Source: Methanoculleus sp.
GTDB lineage: Archaea > Halobacteriota > Methanomicrobia > Methanomicrobiales > Methanomicrobiaceae
Direction of reading: 5' to 3'
Assembly (NCBI GenBank): GCA_011045995.1
Contig: DSBQ01000056.1
Span: forward strand, 24,761-88,760
DNA: 64,000 nucleotides
This document shows positions 27,270-34,687 of the stretch, in pieces. Every line of letters starts with the position of its first letter. Positions within the stretch are counted from its first letter, which is position 1. Made by a program: the position numbers and the translations under genes. The notes under the pieces were generated by a model, which was not told where the DNA came from, did no database searches, and saw nothing but the letters and a program-made list of their open reading frames with translations.

Positions 27270-29253
27270 TCCCGTTCTCTTTTTTTCCCTCGTCCTGGTA
27301 CGAGAAGGCGAAGCCGACTTCCCGCCACGCCTTTGCCAGCAGGCGTCCGTAATAGGCATGGTCGGGCGTTCCCGCCCGCCAGGCCGGGTCGACGGCATGG
27401 CATGCCGCATCCCTGACGACGTATTCGACCTCCATGCCGGGGGAGAGGGAAATTCCCGCGTCCCGGTAGGCGGAAACCGCCCCTGCGGAGAGGCCGTTTT
27501 TTTCGTACCGGATCTTTGAGAGGCGCCGGCGGATGACAAATGCCTCCGGCGGCGCGTCCAGAAGGCCGTCGAGGTACCGGCGGTACACCCCCACAACTTC
27601 GTCCCTGCGGGCGGCAAGGAGCTCGGGCGTCCGGGCCCCCTCCATCACGGCAAAGCACGCCTCCTGCATCTCCCTGACATACGGGGGGGTGTCTTTCCGG
27701 CGTGCCATCACCCCCCGTATCTTCATCCGGCCGCCGGCAAGTCTCCCGTAGTAGTTCGCATACGAACCGCTCCCGTCGTTTGCGGGGAGAAAGACCAGCC
27801 AGTCGTAGACCTCCGCTTCGGTGGGGATCTGCGTTGCGTCCTCGATGGCGGCCTTCAGGTCGGAGGCATCCACCCCTTCCACCCAGAGGCAGTCAACGAT
27901 GCCGTGGAGGACGGGGTAGCCCATCGCGTCGGCCAGATCCATGGCCGACGTGAGGATCCCGGATGACAGCGAGGTGATCTTCTCATGCATCTCGATTCTC
28001 CCGAACTTTGCGTTTTTGTAGCCGGTGTACCCGAAGCACGTAACAAGCATCCATTTGAGAATGGCATCCATCCCGGCGTACAAGGGATCGGCCTTCTTCA
28101 GTTGTTTTGTCCGGTACCTGAACTGCAGGAGCGGTTCTATGACGGACGGCAGGAACCCCGCCCGCTCCGGGTGGGCGAGCGTTTCCGGGGAGATGTTGTA
28201 CCGGACAATGATCGAGGGGTAAAAGGAGGTGAAATCGATCTGGGTCACCCCGGCATGGATGGCGGGGTCCGGCTGGAGGATGGTCCCCCCGCGGTAATCG
28301 AGCCGGACGTCCTTACAGCACCGTGGGGCCTCCGCATCGGCTTTCCTGAAGGGAATGGCAATACCCTGCGCAAGCGCCCGTGCGATCTCGTAGCGCGAGA
28401 CGATGGTGCCGGGGGAGAACCTGCTGGTCAGGTTCGGGGAGAGCCCGGTGAGGCGGGAGGCGAGAAAGACACCTTCGAGGCCCCCCTTGCGGTAGATGAA
28501 GCTTGCATCGGTATCGATGAGGACCCGCCCTTCCGGGATGACCGCCGCGGGGCGGTGCATCATCTGGCCGTAGCTGATGTAGGATTTCTCACCAAGGGTG
28601 CGATAGCGCCCGGTCCGGCTCAGCGCGAGCCGGATACCTGCTTTTTCACTGGCACGAAGGAGGGTGTCCGCCCACCCGTCCACCCCGTGAAAGAGGAGGA
28701 GGTCGGGGTCTTCGTCGCCGATGACGGAGCAGAGGTCCACCACGACCTGCGTTTCGCTCCTGCCGCGGACCTCCCTCCTCCTGCTGCCGGTGACGGTCAC
28801 CGCATCCAGCCTTCCTCCCCGCCCCGGCCGTCCGGCCGGTTGTACCCGGAGCACGGACAGGGGATGGTCTATGTCGGTGGAAAACGGGGTCCCGCCTCCC
28901 GGACTGCACGGCACCCTCCCGTTCCCCGCAAAGTAGAGCTGTTCGGTCCGCACATCGGCATTGTACAGGTGCAGGCCATATCCTGCCTGTTGTTCCAGTG
29001 CTTCGGCAACGGGAAGCCCTCCATGGATGCGGTAGCCGTCATGCATCCCGTAAACGGTCCTGAACCGGCACGGTTCGGCGCCATGGCGGTCGATGAGTTC
29101 GCCGATGACCATCTCGTTGCGGGAGGGGTCGTCAAAGGCGGCAAGAAAGGTGTGGGAGAACGGTTCGCTGATGCAAACGGTCCTCCCCTCCTCCTTCGCC
29201 CAAAGCTCGATGGTGCCCTTACGGAGGGCAATATCAAAGATCCACGGATGCAT
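27175..29253 (-). CDS. PolB2-like family B DNA polymerase with altered motif C and degenerate exonuclease
   Basis: A 692-residue family B polymerase, shorter than replicative PolB. Motif A is intact (IDFTSFYPS, D340) and motif B is recognisable (KWMLVTCFGYTGYKN, 400-414). Motif C, normally YGDTDS, is GIVDCLW (451-457): the first Asp is lost and the second (D454) kept. The proofreading Exo I acidic pair is absent where expected (PLSVLRVQPAG) and Exo II and III are weak. This is the pattern of archaeal PolB2, whose activity is debated and may be error-prone synthesis. ATG at 29253 follows GGGGAGGCATC. It overlaps the RecA-like gene by 20 bases and its 3' end overlaps the convergent propeller gene by 95. 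Confidence 0.85.
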   Translation of the reverse strand: MHPWIFDIALRKGTIELWAKEEGRTVCISEPFSHTFLAAFDDPSRNEMVIGELIDRHGAEPCRFRTVYGMHDGYRIHGGLPVAEALEQQAGYGLHLYNADVRTEQLYFAGNGRVPCSPGGGTPFSTDIDHPLSVLRVQPAGRPGRGGRLDAVTVTGSRRREVRGRSETQVVVDLCSVIGDEDPDLLLFHGVDGWADTLLRASEKAGIRLALSRTGRYRTLGEKSYISYGQMMHRPAAVIPEGRVLIDTDASFIYRKGGLEGVFLASRLTGLSPNLTSRFSPGTIVSRYEIARALAQGIAIPFRKADAEAPRCCKDVRLDYRGGTILQPDPAIHAGVTQIDFTSFYPSIIVRYNISPETLAHPERAGFLPSVIEPLLQFRYRTKQLKKADPLYAGMDAILKWMLVTCFGYTGYKNAKFGRIEMHEKITSLSSGILTSAMDLADAMGYPVLHGIVDCLWVEGVDASDLKAAIEDATQIPTEAEVYDWLVFLPANDGSGSYANYYGRLAGGRMKIRGVMARRKDTPPYVREMQEACFAVMEGARTPELLAARRDEVVGVYRRYLDGLLDAPPEAFVIRRRLSKIRYEKNGLSAGAVSAYRDAGISLSPGMEVEYVVRDAACHAVDPAWRAGTPDHAYYGRLLAKAWREVGFAFSYQDEGKKENGTIRGEGSTRPRTYQDTWTGQAELFRFARSDH

Positions 29254-29794
29254 GATGCCTCCCCTCCATCCCGGAGGCATGCGGTTTTGGCTGGTACGCG
29301 GGACGGGTGCAGGCGCGCCCCCTCTCCTTCGTCTCCGGGTCCCGTATGCGGACAACGGTTGTTGCCCAGGGCAGCATCTGCCTGAGATGGTCATCCGTCC
29401 GGGATGCCATGAGAATGACGGTGCCCGCATGGGCACGATCGCTGCAGGCCCGGCCGATGCCTGCAGCGGTCCCAGGTGCATCGTCGAAGAGGCCATGGTC
29501 GTGCTCGATGAGGACTGTCTCCTCTGCCCATGCCTCGTCAAGGATAGAAAGGAGCTGGTACGCGGTGAGCGCCCGGCGGACATGAAATGTCCGCTCCCTC
29601 CGGTCGAGGCCGGTGAGGACCGGGGGGTAGTTGCCGCTGACATAGAGCACACGGTCGTGGTTCAGGCGGAGACACTCGGTGACGGCGGGGGCGAGGACGG
29701 TCGCCGGTGCAAGCACGATGGCAAATCCCGCATGCGTCATCTCCCCGTCGGGACAGAAGATCGGCCGGATGGCGGTGTGGTTCATGGGTGGCAT
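29234..29794 (-). CDS. Degenerate RecA-fold protein paired with PolB2-like polymerase
   Basis: About 186 residues. The order of elements recalls a RecA core: a hydrophobic strand FAIVLAPATVLAPAV where a Walker A loop should be (no GKT/S), RVLYVSGNYPP, FHVRRALTAYQLLSIL, and ETVLIEHDHGLFDD in the place of Walker B. The ATP loop appears lost. The gene overlaps the polymerase start by 20 bases, so the products are made together. By analogy with bacterial ImuA, a RecA-like partner of mutagenic polymerases, it may recruit or control the polymerase; that is inference. Start uncertain: 29794, 29785 and 29740 are all ATG, and none has a well-placed ribosome binding site. Confidence 0.7.
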   Translation of the reverse strand: MPPMNHTAIRPIFCPDGEMTHAGFAIVLAPATVLAPAVTECLRLNHDRVLYVSGNYPPVLTGLDRRERTFHVRRALTAYQLLSILDEAWAEETVLIEHDHGLFDDAPGTAAGIGRACSDRAHAGTVILMASRTDDHLRQMLPWATTVVRIRDPETKERGRACTRPAYQPKPHASGMEGRHHASVDL

Positions 29795-29867
29795 GAGTGC
29801 GGCGCTATCAGCGATAATCCGGCGGCATGTGCACGGGGTGAAAATAGAGGGGAGAGGATGGGAGAAC

Positions 29868-30908
29868 CTAGGGGAATTTCGGTTTGGTAGCGAGTGCTTC
29901 GATAAGCAGCCGCACGCCAGCCTCGATGTCGGCTGTATCGACGACCTCGACCGGTGAGTGGATGTACCGTGACGGGATGGAGAGGGGAATGCTGGGGATG
30001 CCTCCCCTGACCAGATGAATGATCGTGGCATCGGTGTTGCCGCCGGTGCCCACCTCGAGCTGGTAGGGAATGTTGCACCGGTCTCCGGTGCTCCGCAGCC
30101 AGTCAGCCATGTGTCCGTCGGCGAGAAGGCCCCTGCCCTGGGCGCTGACCAGAACAATGACCGGCCCCTTGCCCATCTCGGGGCTGGCCTCCTTTCGGGT
30201 GACGCCGGGGTGATCGCCGGGGATGGTTACATCGGTTGCGATGGCGCAGTCCGGGTCGAGGGTAAACGCACTGACCTTTGCCCCTTTGAGGCCGACCTCT
30301 TCCTGGACGGTGAAGACGCCGTAGATGGTGTGCGGTGTTTTCACTTCCCTGAGAGTCTTTATCAGGAGGGCGACGCCGACGCGGTTGTCGAGGGCCTTGC
30401 CGGTGACCCTGCTTCCTGCAAGCCGGGTATATTCGCGGTCGATGGTGACGGGTGTTCCGATCTCGATACCGAGGTGTGCGACCTCATCTGCCGAGGAGGC
30501 ACCGACATCGATGAAGAAGTCCTCAATTTTGAGCTCCTTCTTGCGTTCGTCAGGGGTCATCACGTGCGGGGGTTTGGCACCGACGACTCCCGTCACATCG
30601 CCGTTTCTGCCGTGGAGAATGACCCGCTGGGTGTAGAGGACCGGGGCAAACCATCCGCCGATGGGGACGAAACGGATGAACCCGTCATCATCGATGTACT
30701 GGACCATGAGCCCAATCTCATCCATGTGGGCGGCGATCATCACCTTGAACTCGCCCCCGCGCCGGATGGCGACGAGGTTGCCCATACTGTCCTCGGTAAA
30801 CTCGTCGACGTGTCCTCTCAGCTCTTCTTTGATGATGGCCCGGATATTGCCCTCGTAGCTGGAAAGCCCGTGCGCATCCGAAAGTTTCTGTAAGAGTTTC
30901 TGTACCAT
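29868..30908 (-). CDS. M42 family metallopeptidase (TET aminopeptidase type)
   Basis: A 346-residue dinuclear zinc or cobalt aminopeptidase of the self-compartmentalising tetrahedral type, which trims peptides in the cytoplasm. Metal ligands are recognisable in IAAHMDEIG, KALDNRVG, TVQEEVGLKGA (catalytic Glu), IATDVTIPG and SRYIHSPVEV. ATG at 30908. The downstream aminotransferase and hxlB lie upstream in transcription on the same strand with short gaps, suggesting one unit. Confidence 0.94.
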   Translation of the reverse strand: MVQKLLQKLSDAHGLSSYEGNIRAIIKEELRGHVDEFTEDSMGNLVAIRRGGEFKVMIAAHMDEIGLMVQYIDDDGFIRFVPIGGWFAPVLYTQRVILHGRNGDVTGVVGAKPPHVMTPDERKKELKIEDFFIDVGASSADEVAHLGIEIGTPVTIDREYTRLAGSRVTGKALDNRVGVALLIKTLREVKTPHTIYGVFTVQEEVGLKGAKVSAFTLDPDCAIATDVTIPGDHPGVTRKEASPEMGKGPVIVLVSAQGRGLLADGHMADWLRSTGDRCNIPYQLEVGTGGNTDATIIHLVRGGIPSIPLSIPSRYIHSPVEVVDTADIEAGVRLLIEALATKPKFP

Positions 30909-30915
30909 GCTCTCA

Positions 30916-32028
30916 TTATCCTGTTACTGTTGCAATTCTCTTCAGTGCTTCAGTGATGTTCTCCCGTGATGCGGCATAGCTGAAGCGGGCATAGTTCCCG
31001 GCATTGGCGCCGAAGGCGTCACCGGGGATGATCACGACACCTGCATTGATGATGGCTTGGAACAGCTCGCGTTCCATGGGAACGAACATGTAGAAGGCGC
31101 CTTCCGGCTTCGGGAAGTCAAACCCGAGGCGGGTGAGGCCGTCGTAGAGAAGGTCGCGCCGCTGTGCGTATTCGTCCTTCATCATCCGCACGCAGTCGTT
31201 TCCTCCCGTATAGGCGGCAATGGCGGCATACTGGGAGATGGAGGTCGCACAGGTCTGGCAGTATTGGTGCACCTTGACCGCCTGCCCGACGATTGCATCC
31301 GGGGCTGCCATATACCCAAGGCGCCATCCTGTCATCGCGTAGGTCTTCGAGGTTGCGTTGATGGTGACGACGTTCTCACCGAAGCGGGCGGCGCTTGCGT
31401 GCTCTTTTCCGTAGATGAAATGCTCATACACCTCGTCGGAGATGACCGTCACCCCGGCATCGGCGGCGTATTCCACAATGGCCCGGATGGTCCCGGGGTC
31501 TTCCACCGTGCCGGTCGGGTTGGCGGGAGAGTTGAGGACAAATACCTTCGCCCCGTCCATCTTCTCTTTGCACGCCTCAACATCGAGGTGAAGGGTATCG
31601 TCAAGGGGGACGCCGTCCGGACGCCCGCCGGCAAGAACGGCACAGGCTTCGTAACTGACAAAGCCCGGGTCTGCGAAGAGCACCCGGTCCCCCTCATCAA
31701 CGAGGGTCGTTATGGTAATGAAGAGGGCCTCTCCCGCCCCGGCGGTCACGATGACCTGATCCGGAGTATACGAGATCCCATTTTCCACTGCTAATTTGCT
31801 GCAGATTGCCTCACGGAGTTCGTATACGCCGGTATTGAAGGTATATCCCGTCAGGTTGTTTCTGATGGCGTCAATTGCGGCGTCCTTGATGTGATCGGGG
31901 GTGGGAAAATCCGGCTGGCCGAGGCCGAGGCTGATGGCGCCGGGCCGCGCCTGCTGGAAGAATTTTCTGATGCCCGACATCTCGACCTCCTGTACGCGCC
32001 CGGAAATCCGAAGTGATGGTTGCGTCAT
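30916..32028 (-). CDS. Class I/II pyridoxal phosphate aminotransferase (aspartate type)
   Basis: A 370-residue fold-type I aminotransferase. Marks include SLGLGQPDFPTPDHI, VLNSPANPTGTVEDP, VISDEVYEHFIYG and the PLP lysine in NATSKTYAMTGWRLGY, with ARFSYAASRE at the C-terminus holding the carboxylate-binding Arg. An aspartate or broad-specificity transaminase is likely; substrate cannot be fixed. ATG at 32028 follows GGAGAGGATAC. It sits 7 bases before the M42 gene and 12 bases after hxlB, in one minus-strand unit. Confidence 0.9.
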   Translation of the reverse strand: MTQPSLRISGRVQEVEMSGIRKFFQQARPGAISLGLGQPDFPTPDHIKDAAIDAIRNNLTGYTFNTGVYELREAICSKLAVENGISYTPDQVIVTAGAGEALFITITTLVDEGDRVLFADPGFVSYEACAVLAGGRPDGVPLDDTLHLDVEACKEKMDGAKVFVLNSPANPTGTVEDPGTIRAIVEYAADAGVTVISDEVYEHFIYGKEHASAARFGENVVTINATSKTYAMTGWRLGYMAAPDAIVGQAVKVHQYCQTCATSISQYAAIAAYTGGNDCVRMMKDEYAQRRDLLYDGLTRLGFDFPKPEGAFYMFVPMERELFQAIINAGVVIIPGDAFGANAGNYARFSYAASRENITEALKRIATVTG

Positions 32029-32040
32029 ACGTATCCTCTC

Positions 32041-32649
32041 CTACTCGATGTTTGCGTGCCGCCCCTTCAAGTCTTTTTCCTCGGTATGGGTGATCTCCAT
32101 GATGGCGGAGATGACCGCATCCGAAAAGACCATGGCGGTCGTCTCGAAGATGGTTCCCAGCGGGGCAAATGAGCGGTGTTCGCCCATCATCTGGCGGACT
32201 TCATACTCTGCCGATTCATCGTTCACCGCATCGCGGTGGCTTTCTATGACGACGACGGAGTCGGCGATTCTTCCGATTCTCGAGTCCTTATTGGACGTAA
32301 TCAGGCCTATTCTTCCCCCGATAGTCTTTGCTGTTTCGCATAACTCTGCGATGGATTTCGTCTCGCCCGACCCCGAGTATGCAACGATGGTGTCTCCCGG
32401 ATGCATTGCCGGTGTGATGGTCTCGCCGACCACGTAGGTCCTGAGGCCGAGGTGCATCAGGCGCATCGCAAAGGCCTTGGCCACAAGACCCGACCGGCCT
32501 GCACCGAGAACGTAGATCCTCTCTGCCGTGAGCAGTTCGCTGATGAAGGTGTTCACCTCGTCGTCGGAGATGATGTTTGACGTGGCGGTGATGGTCGATG
32601 CCATCAGCTTCATCTTGTCCTGCACATTGTTCGACTTGCGATCATTCAT
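32041..32649 (-). CDS. hxlB: 6-phospho-3-hexuloisomerase
   Basis: SIS-domain isomerase of 202 residues interconverting hexulose 6-phosphate and fructose 6-phosphate. In methanogens without an oxidative pentose phosphate path, it supplies ribulose 5-phosphate together with hexulose-6-phosphate synthase. SIS marks are RIYVLGAGRSGLVAKAFAMRLMHLG, VVGETITPAMHPGDTIVAYSGSGET and the catalytic SAEYEVRQ region. It leads the minus-strand unit with the aminotransferase and peptidase. Upstream there is no close TATA box; the nearest good one (32839-32847) would give a leader of about 170 bases. Confidence 0.9.
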   Translation of the reverse strand: MNDRKSNNVQDKMKLMASTITATSNIISDDEVNTFISELLTAERIYVLGAGRSGLVAKAFAMRLMHLGLRTYVVGETITPAMHPGDTIVAYSGSGETKSIAELCETAKTIGGRIGLITSNKDSRIGRIADSVVVIESHRDAVNDESAEYEVRQMMGEHRSFAPLGTIFETTAMVFSDAVISAIMEITHTEEKDLKGRHANIE

Positions 32650-32684
32650 AGCACCATACCTATTTGGAGGAAACTAGATGATGG

Positions 32685-32820
32685 TTACGAATGCCCGAAC
32701 CCAGGAAGGGAACTTCCACCCTTCGGGAACGGCGGGCCGTCGTGGGTCCGGTGCGGTGCGATCGGAGGAGCGGGTCATCCTGAGTCCCGTCCCTTCCGGC
32801 CATAGGCCTTGGTCCCACCA
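32685..32820. ncRNA. Structured RNA candidate between hxlB and a DNA methyltransferase gene
   Basis: The interval folds into several GC-rich hairpins: CCCGAA/TTCGGG (32694-32727) enclosing GGAAG/CTTCC with a GGAA loop on the plus strand; ACGG/CCGT (about 32729-32740); a long-range GTGGG/CCCAC pairing (32742-32746 with 32815-32819); CGGG/CCCG (about 32771-32789) and GGCC/GGCC (about 32798-32808). On the minus strand it would be the leader of hxlB starting from a TATA box at 32839-32847; on the plus strand the GGAA tetraloop would be a GNRA loop. I recognise no known RNA family. Confidence 0.4.
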
Positions 32821-32870
32821 CGTTCAGCGTTCCGTACTCTTATATGGTCATGGCAGAGATATTCCTGTGA

Positions 32871-33680
32871 ATGCCCCTCTCCCCCTTCGAGCCGTATTAT
32901 TCACGTGACGGGTGCACGCTCTACCATGCGGACTGCGTCGTCCTGATGGACAGCCTGCCGGAGCGGTGCGTGGATATGGTCTTCGCCGATCCGCCGTATA
33001 ACCTCTCGAATGGTGGATTTACCTGCAAATCCGGGAAGAGAGCGCCGGTGGGCAAGGGTGAATGGGACGAAAGCCAGGGCCTGGAGACGGACTTTGCCTT
33101 CCATCAGGAATGGATTGCCGCCTGCCGGCGGGTCCTGAAGGATGAAGGGACCATCTGGGTGAGCGGGACGTATCATTCTGTCTATGCCTGCGGCTTTGCC
33201 CTCCAGGAAGCGGGGTTTCATCTCCTGAACGACATCTGCTGGTTCAAGCCGAATGCCCCCCCGAATCTCTCCCGGAGGTACTTTACCGCAAGCCACGAGA
33301 CGCTTCTCTGGGCACGCAAATCCCCCGACGCACGGCATGTCTTCAATTACGAGGAGATGAAGAACGGGGCATGGGAAAATGATCCAATGAAACGTGAAGG
33401 CAGGCAGATGCGGTCTGTATGGTCCATCCCGGCACCGAAGCGTTCGGAGAAGGTCTTCGGGAGCCACCCGACCCAAAAGCCGCTTGCCCTTCTGACCCGT
33501 ATTTTAGCCGCCTGCACCCGTCCCGGCGATCTTGTGCTGGATCCGTTCACCGGCAGTTCGACGACCGGCCTTGCCGCTCTCTCCCTCGGACGGGAGTATA
33601 TCGGCATCGATACCGATACGGCATATCTCGACCTCTCGGTGCGGCGGTTAGAGGACTTCCTGCAACACGGGAAAAAATAG
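32871..33680 (+). CDS. DNA adenine/cytosine-N4 methyltransferase (DPPY type, orphan)
   Basis: A 269-residue site-specific amino-methyltransferase. The catalytic DPPYN is at about 40-44 and the SAM-binding DPFTGSSTTG near 223-232, so the order is catalytic motif first (beta class), with HPTQKPLALLTRIL between. No restriction endonuclease gene is adjacent, so it appears solitary and may mark DNA for regulation or protect it. CTTATATGG (32839-32847) lies about 27 bases upstream of ATG 32871 and no ribosome binding site is seen, which suggests a leaderless mRNA. Recognition sequence unknown. Confidence 0.9.
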   Translation: MPLSPFEPYYSRDGCTLYHADCVVLMDSLPERCVDMVFADPPYNLSNGGFTCKSGKRAPVGKGEWDESQGLETDFAFHQEWIAACRRVLKDEGTIWVSGTYHSVYACGFALQEAGFHLLNDICWFKPNAPPNLSRRYFTASHETLLWARKSPDARHVFNYEEMKNGAWENDPMKREGRQMRSVWSIPAPKRSEKVFGSHPTQKPLALLTRILAACTRPGDLVLDPFTGSSTTGLAALSLGREYIGIDTDTAYLDLSVRRLEDFLQHGKK

Positions 33681-33983
33681 TTATTTGAATTTTTCAATCT
33701 CTTCTTCGACTTCCTCGTATCCCTCATCGTAGAAGCCCTGCTCGTCGGGGGCAAGGTGATGGAGGAGGCGCAGGAACTCGCCCGCGTGGACCTTCTCCTC
33801 GTCGGCGATGTCATTGAGGACTTCCTGGGCGAGCTTATTGTCCGTGGACTCTGCGAGCTGCACGTACAGCTGGATGGCCTCGTACTCCGCGGCGACCATG
33901 AAGCGGATGGCACGTATAAGTTCTTCGTCGGTCATTTTGCGGTCTGCTTTCATTCCGGAGAAGGGTGATCCAAATTCTGGCAT
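33681..33983 (-). CDS. Ferritin-like/rubrerythrin-family diiron protein
   Basis: A 100-residue helical protein starting MPEFGSPFSGMKADRKMTDEE. The diiron ligands are in the helix AAEYEAIQLYVQLAE and in DEEKVHAGEFLRLL (EEKxH), the ferritin-like E-x6-Y and E-x2-H pattern; the C-terminus is strongly acidic. Such half-ferritins dimerise to form the iron centre and are linked to iron storage or peroxide defence, in some cases inside encapsulins; no encapsulin gene is visible here. ATG at 33983 has GGAGG 9 bases upstream; 33989 is too close to it. Confidence 0.82.
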   Translation of the reverse strand: MPEFGSPFSGMKADRKMTDEELIRAIRFMVAAEYEAIQLYVQLAESTDNKLAQEVLNDIADEEKVHAGEFLRLLHHLAPDEQGFYDEGYEEVEEEIEKFK

Positions 33984-33998
33984 TTTCATTATCCTCCT

Positions 33999-34006
33999 TG
34001 TATATT
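33999..34006 (+). promoter_or_regulatory. TATA box for the gene at 34028
   Basis: TGTATATT lies about 25 bases upstream of ATG 34028, the distance expected when transcription begins at or next to the start codon, so the gene is probably leaderless. Confidence 0.45.
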
Positions 34007-34027
34007 CTTCGGTCGTCGTCCAACTAC

Positions 34028-34564
34028 ATGAAGGCACCGGTCTTCACGATCATTCCTGACGGTCGTGCCGGCGATCCCATTGGGCAGGCATTAAAAGGTC
34101 TGCTCCCGTACCTGAAAAAGAGAGGTTTCATGAAGAGAAGATCATTTGACGGGATTGCCGGGGCGACCGCCGAGGAGAAGTTCGGATCGCTCGGCATCGT
34201 CCCCGGAGAGCAGGAGGATGTCCGGGAGTTGCAGTCGTTGTCGAAGAACTATGGGTTCGAGGCAGTCCTTTACTTCGAAAGGGACCTGGCCGAGACCTCG
34301 ACCTATGAAGAGGATGTGATCACCTTCGCGGCCGACCCCGAGGACTGCCGCCCCTTCGTGCTTGTCACCTCCTTCATCAAATTCGCGTCCGAGAGCGATC
34401 CCTCCTTTATTGGGAGGCTGGAGGAGTTCCCGCTGTACGTGACGGTCCTCACCGTCGGCGAGCGCGAGGCCGGTGGAAAAAAGATCCCCTATGTAAAGTG
34501 CCTGATGCCCTTTTTGGATGAGATAGACTTTGACAAGGAGCCGGAAGGCACCTATATCTCCTGA
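34028..34564 (+). CDS. Hypothetical protein, function unknown
   Basis: A 178-residue soluble protein starting MKAPVFTIIPDGRAGDPIGQAL, with an alternating alpha/beta pattern: KKRGFMKRRSFDG, YGFEAVLYFERDL, DCRPFVLVTSFIKFA, FPLYVTVLTVGERE and an acidic end. No catalytic motif or membrane segment is recognised. It is divergent from the ferritin-like gene, 45 bases away, and could share regulation with it. ATG at 34028 is preceded by a TATA element, with no ribosome binding site. Confidence 0.7.
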   Translation: MKAPVFTIIPDGRAGDPIGQALKGLLPYLKKRGFMKRRSFDGIAGATAEEKFGSLGIVPGEQEDVRELQSLSKNYGFEAVLYFERDLAETSTYEEDVITFAADPEDCRPFVLVTSFIKFASESDPSFIGRLEEFPLYVTVLTVGEREAGGKKIPYVKCLMPFLDEIDFDKEPEGTYIS

Positions 34565-34687
34565 TTTTCTCCCTCGGCCCGGTCTCCGGTTCCTCAGCCC
34601 TATCCTCCGTCACCGTTTCCCGCGTTTTCACCGTCCTGCACGAAATGCCGGTAATTTTACCACCCTGCATGCCGATATGCATCAGGT

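Noticed and set aside
29795..30157. N-terminal extension of the RecA-like protein
   Set aside because: Lies inside the M42 peptidase gene in another frame and has low-complexity Ser/Pro/Arg sequence.
32678..32908. 76-codon plus frame preceded by GGAGGAAAC
   Set aside because: Composition is unlike a protein, it overlaps strong RNA hairpins and runs into the methyltransferase gene in another frame.
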